DNA of 64,000 nt from Prevotella sp. (lineage in GTDB: Bacteria; Bacteroidota; Bacteroidia; Bacteroidales; Muribaculaceae), in NCBI GenBank assembly GCA_023662865.1, contig JAMPIK010000010.1:1-64000 (forward strand), in the 5' to 3' direction. The notes under the pieces were generated by a model. That model was not told the DNA's origin, made no database searches, and saw only the letters and a list, made by a program, of their open reading frames with translations. Made by a program: the position numbers and the translations under genes. Below are positions 10,301 through 18,034 of this stretch, in pieces (positions within the stretch are counted from its first letter, which is position 1; each line of letters begins with the position of its first letter).

Positions 10301-10451
10301 TAATGGAGGCACCGATTAGCTCTTCGCCCGACTCATCGGCCACGTGTCCGTGGACGGTGATTTTCTGAGCTAAAGCGGGAAGTGTGAAGGCCAATAACAT
10401 AGTCATTGTGACCCAAAACTTCCGATTCAGATGAAAACAAACGTTCTTCAT
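7380..10451 (-). CDS. susC: SusC-family TonB-dependent outer-membrane transporter
   Basis: The ATG at 10451 gives 1023 residues; an in-frame TTG at 10463 is less likely. After a signal peptide ending in LPALAQ comes a carboxypeptidase-like domain (ITVHGHVADESG to about 95). The SusC-type TonB-box/plug region follows (DDVVVIGYGTVKKSDATGSV, then IRIRGGASL and ATAIYGSRASNGVIIITTK). A long beta-barrel ends in aromatic FTFGVVATF. It imports oligosaccharides through the outer membrane using TonB energy. It is first in the susCDEF-like operon, with a promoter about 220 bp upstream and palindromes in the leader. No sigma/anti-sigma pair or hybrid sensor gene lies beside it. Confidence 0.96.
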   Translation of the reverse strand: MKNVCFHLNRKFWVTMTMLLAFTLPALAQKITVHGHVADESGEELIGASIMEKGTTNGTATDFDGNFELNVAPNATLVVTYVGYDPKEVAVNGQTHINIVMTANSTALDDVVVIGYGTVKKSDATGSVALIQPSEVEAGISTSAQDLLTGASPGVVVTADGGKPNGAGSIRIRGGASLNASNDPLIVLDGVPLTNDAFGEMNPLGMISPDNIESMTILKDASATAIYGSRASNGVIIITTKKGKAGRPQVNFSASVTANTPRHTLKLLDGNQFAEKIISYWGADSEAASVLGTANTDWQDEILRTSVSQDYNLSVGGTVGFLPYRVAGSYTNNQGILKNSSMERVTAGFNLNPRFFDGLLQINANAKGYYVRQKDANALGLALDCDPTRPVHNWAESGNSMYPYFYNGWSTSTTAGHDFNTQGTVNPLAEQTDPRNIYSMWRSNGNLQIDYAFHFLPDLRVNLNLGYDVTKGEQNYDIAANTPTAWNNLRKDGAGYHFFKHELRRNTLLEVYLNYKKEVEAIQSMFDIMAGYSWQREDDHGWQNENEFTTPGFLTPSMTGNVLHYNPDTEAAVGTTYSPKYSWNTGNLMLMSFYGRINYAFKDTYLLTFTLRDDGTSRFAKGNRWGLFPAVALGWKINNMPFMESVSETMNEFKLRLGWGITGQQAVGGYFDYMPIYTQSTQGSFYPNVWNGENGPVYGLTLYPNVYNPNLKWEQTTTWNVGFDLGWWNNRLNVALDWYLRESKDLLAQVTVAPGAATSNEMVQNIGTLRNLGLEATISAKPVMTEDFTWNTAFNVAWNSNKITKLNTSNDPNYYVTKGDMGATGNTCQVFKVGLPAYTFALYEQVYDEQGKPIEGCYIDQNGDGQISSADLVFKHHVDPTVTMSWNNTFSYKGWDLGFQLRACIGNYVYNNIRAKRSFLANTYTNSTLRNLVDTDVYFNNSQYYSDYFLENAGFVRCDNITLGYTFRDLFSNNVGTLRLYGAVQNPFVITRYKGIDPEVPDGIDSDLYPRPVQFTFGVVATF

Positions 10452-10575
10452 GCAAGAATACAATTTAGTTTTACATTGGGTTATTTAAAAAATTAATTAA
10501 TTCAAGGTGCAAGCCGGCGAATAAGGTTTCAGCACGCATACCGGCGTAGAAAGAGGTAATCGCGGCAAGTTTGCA

Positions 10576-10610
10576 AAGTTTATAACGCTGATTATCAGCG
10601 TTATAAACTT
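10576..10610. promoter_or_regulatory. 35-bp perfect palindrome in the susC leader
   Basis: Two 17-nt arms (10576-10592 and 10594-10610; core ATAACGCTGAT) are exact reverse complements around one central T. It lies downstream of the predicted susC start of transcription. It could therefore act as a long RNA hairpin or as a DNA operator. No U-tract follows on either strand, so it is not an ordinary terminator. Confidence 0.75.
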
Positions 10611-10628
10611 AATTTGCGCAAATTAAGT
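10607..10628. promoter_or_regulatory. 22-bp perfect palindrome overlapping the first
   Basis: ACTTAATTTGC followed at once by its complement GCAAATTAAGT. It shares four bases with the 35-bp palindrome, so the two RNA hairpins would compete at their junction. Its zero-loop symmetry suits a dimeric DNA-binding protein better than an RNA hairpin. Confidence 0.65.
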
Positions 10629-10675
10629 GCCGTCAGAAAATGTTATATTTAGTTAACACAAAACCAAATATGCCC

Positions 10676-10706
10676 CAAAATTAGTGAAAAAAATTGAAAA
10701 ATCAAA
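10676..10706 (-). promoter_or_regulatory. Predicted susC promoter
   Basis: On the minus strand, TTTG (10703-10706), a 19-base spacer and TAATTTTG (10676-10683) fit the Bacteroidetes -33/-7 consensus. Transcription would begin near 10672, giving a leader of about 220 nt before the susC ATG. Confidence 0.65.
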
Positions 10707-10893
10707 TAAAAAATGCCTTTTTTTAACATGGTTTGTTAACATTTTTAACATTTTTCTGATTTACGACCTCATGCAGAGAGTGCCAATTTGCCGGAGATAT
10801 TATGAATCCACATGCAGTAAGACCGCGTGCGTAGCTACAAATTTAACTTTTGGGTTAAATAAAATTAAAAGTGAGGTGTTTTGGGGCGGAAGA

Positions 10894-11000
10894 TTTGGAA
10901 TTTTGGCCGGAAATGTGTAATTTTGCATTGTGTTTTTCATGGTATTAGATTTAAGGTTAGAGGATTAGTTGTCGTGAGACAATTAATCTTTTTCTTTTTT
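10894..11000 (+). ncRNA. Candidate small RNA divergent from susC
   Basis: TTTG (10894-10897), exactly 20 bases, then TAATTTTG (10918-10925) form a consensus Bacteroidetes promoter. An 11-bp imperfect stem (10963-10973 with 10978-10988, loop GTGA) followed by TTTTTCTTTTTT ends at 11000. A transcript of about 70 nt would result. It includes a nine-codon mini-ORF (10939-10968) that stops inside the hairpin. No plus-strand gene lies upstream or downstream to use the terminator. The RNA is inferred from these signals only. Confidence 0.5.
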
Positions 11001-11024
11001 ATTGGCAGGTTGCGAATTCCTGTG

Positions 11025-11525
11025 TCAGAGTTCGGTGACGGAGTCTGCGGTGATGTTTACCCAATCGGCATGGTCGGGGGTGTTGATAATCACCATTTTA
11101 AAGTATTTGCCGCCGGCGTTGAGTATTAACACTGTGACCGGAATGCCTTCGGTAATCCCTTCAAGTTTGCCGCCCTGCATTCCGTGAATTATTACGCGGC
11201 TAACTTTCGCGCCCTTCACATCAAGTTCATTCACCATACGCCGACACATCTCAACGGCGGTGTTGGCCGAGGCGCTTTTGTCTTTCTCCACCTTCACTGA
11301 CATACCGAATGTGCCGTCGGGAGACTTCACTACGGCCTCCTTGGCGCTCATCTCCACCTCATTGTTGGCGGGTATCATCATGGAAAACCCTTGATATTCA
11401 AATTTGAAGAAACTGCCCTCAACAGGTGTGACCGACTCTTCAAGTATCCGATCGGGTTGTTGTGCGTGAACGGTAATCGGGGCAATTGCAGCTATGGCCA
11501 AAATTGATAAAAATATTTTTTTCAT
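11025..11525 (-). CDS. Secreted protein of unknown function
   Basis: I do not recognise this 166-residue protein. It has a clear signal peptide (MKKIFLSILAIAAIAPITVHA, probably cleaved before QQPD) and no lipobox, so it should be periplasmic or secreted. The remainder is mixed alpha/beta with no cysteines after the signal except one in EMCRRMV. The C-terminal part (VSRVIIHGMQGGKLEG, then VTVLILNAGGKYFKMVI) reads as alternating beta strands. Its start codon overlaps the tatD-family stop by 4 bp (ATGA), so it is translated from the rnpA-yidD-tatD transcript. Confidence 0.75.
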   Translation of the reverse strand: MKKIFLSILAIAAIAPITVHAQQPDRILEESVTPVEGSFFKFEYQGFSMMIPANNEVEMSAKEAVVKSPDGTFGMSVKVEKDKSASANTAVEMCRRMVNELDVKGAKVSRVIIHGMQGGKLEGITEGIPVTVLILNAGGKYFKMVIINTPDHADWVNITADSVTEL

Positions 11526-12139
11526 ATTATTCTGAATATGGTTGACATATTTTGTTCTATGCTCGGGAGCAGATTTTCACCTCGCGTCGCACTCAACGCT
11601 CTGATTACTTCTTCAATACTGAGCAGCGACTCATCTGTCTCGGCAAGCAATTTGTTTTTCGGGGTGAGTGCAAGAGACTCCGCATTAAACTTCTCTCCAT
11701 AGCTCACAAAGCATCCGGCTTGCATAAGCATTTCAAGTACAGAGGGTTTGCCGCGAAAGCCATGTATAATCCATGGCTGAACGGCACCGACAGCTTTGCG
11801 CATTTGCACAATCTCCCCTACTGTTTTAACACAATGGATTATCAAAGGTTTACCAAGCCATTCGGACAACTTGATATGATGCTTGAATATATTCACCTGC
11901 AACCACATGGGAGTGGCGCATTTGGAGTCGAGGCCGGTTTCGCCTATTGCCAAGACTTGAGAATCAAGACACTCCTTGTCCAATCGAGCTAACAAATCCG
12001 ACGGGTCAACGGGGATATACCACGGGTGAATACCGAGGCTGTACGCCTGCCCGGGCATTAAAGACGCGTCCGGAGAGGTGGAAATCACACCCTGCGGATA
12101 CGGTGCCTGTTTATGCGTATGACAATCTATCAGTCTCAT
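11522..12139 (-). CDS. TatD-family metal-dependent hydrolase (short)
   Basis: The ATG at 12139 gives about 205 residues; an in-frame TTG lies just upstream. TatD-family proteins are TIM-barrel metal-dependent DNases/hydrolases. The N-terminal metal motif IDCHTH is present, followed by SLGIHPWYI, GETGLDSKC, LIIHCVKTVGE, WIIHGFRG and LLAETDES, all typical metal-binding or structural positions. Usual family members have about 250-260 residues, so this is a compact version. It lies 2 bp after yidD and overlaps the next gene by 4 bp. The substrate is not predictable. Confidence 0.85.
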   Translation of the reverse strand: MRLIDCHTHKQAPYPQGVISTSPDASLMPGQAYSLGIHPWYIPVDPSDLLARLDKECLDSQVLAIGETGLDSKCATPMWLQVNIFKHHIKLSEWLGKPLIIHCVKTVGEIVQMRKAVGAVQPWIIHGFRGKPSVLEMLMQAGCFVSYGEKFNAESLALTPKNKLLAETDESLLSIEEVIRALSATRGENLLPSIEQNMSTIFRII

Positions 12140-12141
12140 TA

Positions 12142-12447
12142 TCAAGGTACGGGGTCATGACCGCAGCCGCCCCATGGGTGACATCGCAGAATGCGGCGCA
12201 CGGCGAGATACGTTCCCTTAATCGGACCATGTTTGTGCAGAGCCTCAAGGGCGTATTGGCTGCAAGTGGGGGTGAAGCGGCACATCGGCGGTGTGAGCGG
12301 GGATATACATTTGCGATAAAAATGTATCGGCAAACACAACACCCATATCGCCCCTTTGCCGATAGCTTCGGCGATGCCGCTTTTGGAATTATTTCTCTTC
12401 ATCGGCATTTTCGGCTTCGGGGGCAAGTACCGTTTCCGCTTTTTCAA
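12142..12447 (-). CDS. yidD: Membrane protein insertion efficiency factor YidD
   Basis: A 101-residue protein with the YidD core: [20 protein letters not shown], then [13 protein letters not shown] and [18 protein letters not shown]. YidD is a small membrane-bound protein that assists YidC-dependent insertion of inner-membrane proteins. The basic N-terminus ([20 protein letters not shown]) is longer than in E. coli. It overlaps rnpA by 59 bp on the same strand. The rnpA-yidD pairing is widely conserved. Confidence 0.95.
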   Translation of the reverse strand: MKKRKRYLPPKPKMPMKRNNSKSGIAEAIGKGAIWVLCLPIHFYRKCISPLTPPMCRFTPTCSQYALEALHKHGPIKGTYLAVRRILRCHPWGGCGHDPVP

Positions 12448-12886
12448 GCAACTTTATCATCTTCTTCTCAATGGCCGCATAATCGCGCTTCTCACCGCCC
12501 ACATATAGGAATGCAATTTGCAGATATCTGCCTTTGGTGTCGGCTGAGAGTTTGTCTTTTAGATTATTGCGGTTAAGGCGGTAAGCTTCGCGAATGCGGC
12601 GGCGCAGCCATACGCGGTCCACAGCGTGCCGGAACTTCTTCTTGGGCACGGTAATCATCATCTGCAGTCGGTCCAGCGAATGAGGCAGGCAACCGTGAAA
12701 CATCTGCAACATTTGCGCCTCGTCTTGGAAACGATAGAACATGCGCAACGGGTAGGCATACACACTCTCCCCGGAGTCAAACAGTTGCTCCACGAGGGCA
12801 TGATGCCGCAGTCTCTCTCCTTTGCGGAAAGTGAGACGCCGAGCCGGAGTATCCGGTTGCAATATGTTGACGGTTTCATCGCTCAT
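12389..12886 (-). CDS. rnpA: Ribonuclease P protein component
   Basis: RnpA binds RNase P RNA and helps remove 5' leaders from tRNA precursors. I chose ATG 12886 (165 residues; [11 protein letters not shown]), since sequence upstream of it lies in the promoter. Family features are [20 protein letters not shown] near the start, [16 protein letters not shown], and the RNP motif [14 protein letters not shown]. The C-terminus is acidic and lysine-rich and overlaps yidD. The predicted -7 box ends only 8 bp before the ATG, so the mRNA may have almost no leader. Confidence 0.95.
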   Translation of the reverse strand: MSDETVNILQPDTPARRLTFRKGERLRHHALVEQLFDSGESVYAYPLRMFYRFQDEAQMLQMFHGCLPHSLDRLQMMITVPKKKFRHAVDRVWLRRRIREAYRLNRNNLKDKLSADTKGRYLQIAFLYVGGEKRDYAAIEKKMIKLLEKAETVLAPEAENADEEK

Positions 12887-12893
12887 CAGAGTG

Positions 12894-12925
12894 CAAAGAT
12901 ACAGAATTAACCACATATACCCAAA
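12894..12925 (-). promoter_or_regulatory. Predicted rnpA promoter, near-leaderless
   Basis: TTTG (12922-12925), 20 bases, TATCTTTG (12894-12901) on the minus strand. The rnpA ATG begins at 12886, so the transcript would start within a few bases of the start codon. Confidence 0.7.
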
Positions 12926-12941
12926 TATCAAAAAAAATATG

Positions 12942-12949
12942 TAAATTTG
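12942..12949 (+). promoter_or_regulatory. Possible ruvB -7 box
   Basis: TAAATTTG fits the TAnnTTTG consensus and lies 31 bp before the ruvB ATG. No good -33 TTTG is visible at the right distance. Confidence 0.45.
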
Positions 12950-12980
12950 CAGATAATATTTGTTTTTGGGAATTTCTGTT

Positions 12981-14024
12981 ATGGAAGACTACAACATACA
13001 TCAAGGTGCCGCTGCTCCGCAAGGCTCTGAACGCGACATCGAGAAGGCTCTCAGACCTTTGGCTTTCAGTGACTTTGCCGGGCAGCCCAAGATTATCGAG
13101 AACCTGACAGTGTTCGTCAAGGCGGCGCGTATGCGCGGAGAGGCTCTTGACCATACACTCTTGCACGGCCCTCCGGGGTTGGGTAAGACTACCCTCTCCA
13201 ATATCATAGCCAACGAACTTGGTGTAGGCTTCAAAACAACCTCCGGCCCGGTGCTTGACAAACCGGGCGATTTGGCCGGCATACTCATGAGCCTTGAACC
13301 GAACGATGTGCTTTTTATCGATGAGATACATCGTCTGCACCCCATTGTGGAAGAATACCTGTATTCAGCCATGGAGGACTATCGCATCGATATATTGCTC
13401 GACAAAGGCCCGGGAGCAAAAAGTGTGCAGCTAACCATTAACCCTTTCACACTTGTGGGAGCCACGACTCGCAGTGGCTTGCTGACCGCTCCTTTGCGTG
13501 CTCGCTTCGGCATAAATTGTCATTTGGAATACTACGAACATACTGTGCTTCAAGGTATTATACTCCGCTCTGCACGCCTGCTCAAAGCTCCGTGTCTTCC
13601 GGAGGCCGCTACCGAGATTGCTCTGCGTTCACGCGGCACTCCGCGTGTGGCCAACGCCCTGCTGAGGCGTGTGCGTGATTTTGCAATGGTGAAGGGTACC
13701 GGTGCCATTGACCTTCCGATAGCCAAAACGGCTCTTGAGGCGCTCAACATCGACAAATACGGTCTTGATGAAATAGACAACAAAATCCTGCTGACAATCA
13801 TTGACAAGTTCGGCGGCGGCCCGGTAGGCCTGAGTACCATAGCCACAGCTTTGGGCGAAGACCCGGGTACACTGGAAGAAGTTTACGAACCTTTCCTCAT
13901 AAAAGAGGGCTTCATAAAGCGCACTCCGCGCGGCCGCGAGGTGACAACCCTTGCCTACACACATCTGGGCAGACTCCGCGGCCCTCAACAGAAAAATTTA
14001 TTCGATAATGTTGATAATTCATAA
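12981..14024 (+). CDS. ruvB: Holliday junction branch migration ATPase RuvB
   Basis: The protein has 347 residues from ATG 12981 (MEDYNIHQG). RuvB hexamers drive branch migration of Holliday junctions with RuvA. Visible are Walker A GPPGLGKT (about 63-70), Walker [10 protein letters not shown], sensor [18 protein letters not shown], the lid domain, and the C-terminal winged helix ([19 protein letters not shown] then RTPRGREVT). Length and motifs match the family. The GH31 gene begins 3 bp later, so both may share a transcript. ruvA is not in the window. Confidence 0.97.
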   Translation: MEDYNIHQGAAAPQGSERDIEKALRPLAFSDFAGQPKIIENLTVFVKAARMRGEALDHTLLHGPPGLGKTTLSNIIANELGVGFKTTSGPVLDKPGDLAGILMSLEPNDVLFIDEIHRLHPIVEEYLYSAMEDYRIDILLDKGPGAKSVQLTINPFTLVGATTRSGLLTAPLRARFGINCHLEYYEHTVLQGIILRSARLLKAPCLPEAATEIALRSRGTPRVANALLRRVRDFAMVKGTGAIDLPIAKTALEALNIDKYGLDEIDNKILLTIIDKFGGGPVGLSTIATALGEDPGTLEEVYEPFLIKEGFIKRTPRGREVTTLAYTHLGRLRGPQQKNLFDNVDNS

Positions 14025-14027
14025 CTT

Positions 14028-16496
14028 ATGAAATTCTTACAGTTGAGTGCTGCAATGGCTCTCCTTGCATTGAGCGCACACGCAACCGCCCCCGTCACTT
14101 CCATATCGAGTGAGTCGCTGTGCAATTCGGACAGCGAAACATCAACCTCCCGGTGTCCGCAAAGATTAAAAATTGCCACCGAGGCCGGCGCGATTGTGAT
14201 TACGCCTTACACCGATGATATTTTCAAGGTGACAACCTACCCGAAGGGCGACAACACACCGGCTCCGGTGAGCCAAAGCGCAGTCCTCCGCCCTACCCTC
14301 CCGGCCTCGGCACTGAAAATTTCTTCAGACGGCAACGGAGTTACAATATCCTCGAAAACCACCACTCTGAAAGTCAACCGAGCCGACGGGCGTATCTCGT
14401 TCTATGACAAGAGCGGAAAATTGTTGCTCTCCGAAGCCGGAGGTATTGACAACAACAATGCCAAGGATCGCCGAATTTCGTTTGCATACACCTCCGCCGG
14501 AGAGAAATTTTACGGTGCCGGAGAGCGAGGCCACTCCTTGACCCTTAACGGCGACACCCTTGAGATGTATAACCGTCAGAATTATGGCTATACCGGCTCC
14601 GATCCTCGTGTCAAGCAGATGAATATCACGGTGCCCTTCTTCACAAGCTCAAAGGGTTACGGCGTTTTGTTTGACGACCACACCAAGAGCACCCTCATAA
14701 TGGGCGACCCGATACAATACATCAGCCGACAAGCCATAGGCCCGCTTTCTTATTACTTTATCAACGGAGGAGGCACATTGGCCGGCACCGCTTCCGGGTA
14801 TGCCGCTCTCACCGGCAAACAAGGTCTGCCTCCTTTTTGGGCGCTTGGCTATATCACCTCCAAATACGGCTATCACAATCAAGCGGAAACACTCGGAGCC
14901 ATTGACTCTCTGAGGACGTGTGGTTATCCCGTAGACGGTATCGTGCTTGACTTGTACTGGTACGGTGTGGAGACAGACATGGGCAAGCTCCAATGGGACA
15001 AGACAAAATGGCCCGACCACAAGAAAATGCTTTCCGACCTGAAAAAGCAGGGTGTTAACCTTATAGCTATTACTCAGCCCTACATCAATAAGATAGGTGC
15101 AATTGACAACTATAACTATCTGGTAGATAACGGAATGACAGTGCGCGATGCCGAAGGTAACAATCACGATGTGACTACCTGGGTAGGCGATGCCGGTATG
15201 TTTGATATAAGCAATCCGCAGACCCGGGAATGGTATTGGAACCGTTACCGCGACCTCACCGAAGACGGTATTGCCGCATGGTGGGGCGACCTCGGAGAGC
15301 CGGAGGTGCACCCCTCCACCATACGCCACTACAACGGCATGACAGCCGAACAGTACCACAACGTGTATGGCAACGAATGGAGCCGCATCATCTACGAAGG
15401 ATTTCGAAATGAATTCCCGGAGCGCAGAATAATGCTCCTGATGCGCGGCGGCACAGCCGGATTGCAACGTTATAATGTGTTCCCCTGGACTACCGACGTA
15501 TCACGCTCGTGGGGAGGCTTCGAGCCGCAAGTTAAGCTCATGGTGGGCTCCGGCCTGTCCGGCCTCGGATATATGAGCAGCGATATCGGAGGGTTTGCCG
15601 TTGACCCGGCACACCCCACCGACCCGGAGCTGTATGTCCGTTGGTTGCAGATGGGCGCTTTCACACCCATGCTTCGCACACACGCACAATTGAAGCCGGA
15701 ACCGTATCACTATCCCAAGCAGGAGGCAATCACCAAGAAGTTCATTAAAATGCGCTATGAGTGGCTGCCCTACAATTACACGCTTGCTTACGAAAATGCC
15801 GCCAAGGGTTGGCCCCTTGCACGCCCTCTAAATTTCCACGGCGAAAACTCGGCTGAAAAGTATGCAAATATCTCCGATGAATACCTGTGGGGAGACAATG
15901 TGCTTGTAGCTCCCGTCATGACAAAAGGGGCGCGTTCCCACAAGGTGATATTCCCGGCCGGCGAGTGGATTGACTTCTACAACAATGCTCTCAAATACAA
16001 GGGCGGCACTACCGCCACCGTGCAAGCACCGCTTGACAAACTCCCCCTGTTTGTTCGTGCAGGCTCTTTCATTCCGCAATACACCTTGCCTTTGGAGAAT
16101 GTAACTCAATATGACCCGGCGCATCTTACCATGCGTTACTATCCCTGCGACAAGGAGACAACATATGTGCTTTACGATGATAACCGCATCAGCCCCACAG
16201 CTCTGGAAGACGGCGACTATATGCTCACTACTTTTACCGGAGAAAAGACCCCCTCGGAAATCGGCATTAAAATAAAATCAGACAAAAATCCTGATTTGAT
16301 TGACTGGATGCCCTCCGTGCGTAATATCACTTTCCAAATTGAGGGGGTACAAAAGAAGCCTTCCCAAATCTCCGTGGGTTATGACGGCAGTGTGTTGATC
16401 TACCGGGACGGAGGTTGGAAATACGATGCGAAGACCCGAGTGCTTACCGTAGATGTGGAATATCGCGGCGGCTACGCATACCTGCTCATTCGGTAA
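14028..16496 (+). CDS. GH31 family alpha-glucosidase, exported
   Basis: This 822-residue protein has a signal peptide (MKFLQLSAAMALLALSAHA). Its GH31 layout comprises an N-terminal beta-sandwich (FYGAGERGHSL), a (beta/alpha)8 barrel starting near PPFWALGYITSKYGY, and C-terminal sandwich domains. The retaining mechanism needs two aspartates. D421 in WWGDLGEPE fits the nucleophile and D490 in WTTDVSRSWGG fits the acid/base. YMSSDIGGF is another family signature. It probably releases glucose from alpha-linked oligosaccharides in the periplasm, though GH31 also includes xylosidases. It lies 3.6 kb from the susCDEF-like operon on the opposite strand and may serve the same glycan. Confidence 0.92.
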   Translation: MKFLQLSAAMALLALSAHATAPVTSISSESLCNSDSETSTSRCPQRLKIATEAGAIVITPYTDDIFKVTTYPKGDNTPAPVSQSAVLRPTLPASALKISSDGNGVTISSKTTTLKVNRADGRISFYDKSGKLLLSEAGGIDNNNAKDRRISFAYTSAGEKFYGAGERGHSLTLNGDTLEMYNRQNYGYTGSDPRVKQMNITVPFFTSSKGYGVLFDDHTKSTLIMGDPIQYISRQAIGPLSYYFINGGGTLAGTASGYAALTGKQGLPPFWALGYITSKYGYHNQAETLGAIDSLRTCGYPVDGIVLDLYWYGVETDMGKLQWDKTKWPDHKKMLSDLKKQGVNLIAITQPYINKIGAIDNYNYLVDNGMTVRDAEGNNHDVTTWVGDAGMFDISNPQTREWYWNRYRDLTEDGIAAWWGDLGEPEVHPSTIRHYNGMTAEQYHNVYGNEWSRIIYEGFRNEFPERRIMLLMRGGTAGLQRYNVFPWTTDVSRSWGGFEPQVKLMVGSGLSGLGYMSSDIGGFAVDPAHPTDPELYVRWLQMGAFTPMLRTHAQLKPEPYHYPKQEAITKKFIKMRYEWLPYNYTLAYENAAKGWPLARPLNFHGENSAEKYANISDEYLWGDNVLVAPVMTKGARSHKVIFPAGEWIDFYNNALKYKGGTTATVQAPLDKLPLFVRAGSFIPQYTLPLENVTQYDPAHLTMRYYPCDKETTYVLYDDNRISPTALEDGDYMLTTFTGEKTPSEIGIKIKSDKNPDLIDWMPSVRNITFQIEGVQKKPSQISVGYDGSVLIYRDGGWKYDAKTRVLTVDVEYRGGYAYLLIR

Positions 16497-16549
16497 TATA
16501 CTTTGTGTACTACCTATAATAATCAGGCCGTTTTTTCGTTATTTATAGT

Positions 16550-18034
16550 ATGAAACTGCGACATTTAATTATCTGTACTCTAACGGCAAGTGCCTTGGGT
16601 GCGAGTGCCGTTACTATAAATATTACCCCCGGCTCATTGGCCGGAAAGCTGTCGGCAACAGACAAAGCCGACAGCGAGCTTACTCTTACCGGAAGCATGG
16701 ATATGCGCGACTTCAATACCATAGTCAGCCAAATGCCCGGATTGAAGAGCCTTGATATAGAGAATGTTACAATATCAGCATATGAGTCGGTAAAACCGGT
16801 GACCTCCGGTCCGATGCGTCATGCAGCCAACGAATTGCCCGAAGGTGCCTTGCTCGGACTGCAACTTACGGAATTGAAGCTCCCCTCTGCCCTCACGTCT
16901 ATCGGTTCGGGAGCGTTGGCCGGCGGCAAATTCAAGGAACTCTCTCTGCCCGGCTCGCTCACGGAGGTTGGTGACAACGCCCTTTACGGCTGCACGGAGC
17001 TTGAAACTCTCACACTCCCCGCAACGGTGATCTCCGTAGGCACATACGCCCTTGCCGGCTGTACGGCCTTGGAAAATGTCGATTTGTCGGCTACACAAAT
17101 TAAAGTTTTGAGTACTCGCCTTTTCTCCGGAGATACATCGCTTGCAAGCGTATCCCTTCCGGCGTCCGTCATTTCAATTGGCGAAGGTTGCTTTTCAAAT
17201 ACGCCTTCACTTCAAAGCTGCGCCCTACCCTCTTCGCTTGCCTCCATCTCCGTCAACGCCTTCACCGGCTCCGGCATTGAGTCTGTAAGCGTTCCGACGT
17301 CCGTAACCGAAATATGTGATTTCGCTTTTTCCAATTGCCCGAACCTCAAGTCGGTTTCTTTGGCAAATTCGAATGCGGCCCTTGGCCGTGGACTTTTTTT
17401 CGCCGACCCGGAATTTGTGACATTCACCGCGCCGGGGTTGCGTGAATTTCCTGACTACCTGTTTGCCAATGCAAACAAATTTGAAGCCGACAGCACATAT
17501 ACCGAGGTGGCGCACATCGGTGACTATTCACTGCGCGGCACCGGTGCAAAGACCCTGAAATTCGGATCAAGCCTCGTATATCTGGGCAATGGAGCCTTGG
17601 AAAATATGACAAGTCTCAACAAGATTGACGTCACGGAACTTGAAAGCAATGTCCCCGAGCTTGGCAATGAAGTGTTTGCCGGAATAAACCAACCCACAGT
17701 GGAGCTAAAAGTGGCTTCCGACAGCGAATCCGCATGGAAAAGAGCCGACCAATGGCAGCACTTCAAGATTGTTGAAGAGATAATCGCCGGCATTGACGGT
17801 GTGGCCGAGCCGGGAGAAGTGAAATGCCGTTTCTCCGGCACCGTGCTTCTCGTGGACAGCGATATTGACATCTCCCTTGTTGAGGTCTATGACCCCTCCG
17901 GAGCCAAAGTGATAGCTGAAAATCCGCGCTCCACTCATGCCGACATCGACACCTCTCACCTTTCGGCCCGCGTCTATATAGTTCGTGTTTACCTCACAGA
18001 TGGCGATATGGCCACCTTTAAACTTATGCGTTAA
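16550..18034 (+). CDS. BspA-like leucine-rich-repeat surface protein
   Basis: This 494-residue exported protein has a signal peptide (MKLRHLIICTLTASALGASA). From about 85 to 390 it has LRR_5/BspA-type repeats of about 23 residues, for example LTSIGSGALAGGKFKELSLP, then LTEVGDNALYGCTELETLTL. Such proteins mediate adhesion or binding on the bacterial surface. The last 75 residues (VEVYDPSGAKVI, then ARVYIVRVYLTDGD and KLMR) resemble the type IX secretion C-terminal sorting domain, so it may be cell-surface attached. Its stop shares one base with the trmB ATG, an unusual fusion of a surface protein to a tRNA-modification operon. Confidence 0.85.
   Translation: MKLRHLIICTLTASALGASAVTINITPGSLAGKLSATDKADSELTLTGSMDMRDFNTIVSQMPGLKSLDIENVTISAYESVKPVTSGPMRHAANELPEGALLGLQLTELKLPSALTSIGSGALAGGKFKELSLPGSLTEVGDNALYGCTELETLTLPATVISVGTYALAGCTALENVDLSATQIKVLSTRLFSGDTSLASVSLPASVISIGEGCFSNTPSLQSCALPSSLASISVNAFTGSGIESVSVPTSVTEICDFAFSNCPNLKSVSLANSNAALGRGLFFADPEFVTFTAPGLREFPDYLFANANKFEADSTYTEVAHIGDYSLRGTGAKTLKFGSSLVYLGNGALENMTSLNKIDVTELESNVPELGNEVFAGINQPTVELKVASDSESAWKRADQWQHFKIVEEIIAGIDGVAEPGEVKCRFSGTVLLVDSDIDISLVEVYDPSGAKVIAENPRSTHADIDTSHLSARVYIVRVYLTDGDMATFKLMR

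Larger units (their letters stand above)
10452..11024. other. Regulatory region upstream of susC
   Basis: No protein gene is credible in these 573 bases. The region holds the susC promoter (minus strand), two overlapping palindromes inside the susC leader, and a divergent plus-strand promoter followed about 70 bases later by an intrinsic terminator. The sub-features are listed separately. Confidence 0.6.

Noticed and set aside
10684..10920. A 78-residue plus-strand frame upstream of susC
   Set aside because: It covers the susC promoter and very AT-rich DNA; the lysine- and phenylalanine-rich sequence is what random AT-rich DNA gives.
14649..15467. A 272-residue open frame on the minus strand
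   Set aside because: It is antisense to the GH31 gene, which has its catalytic motifs intact.
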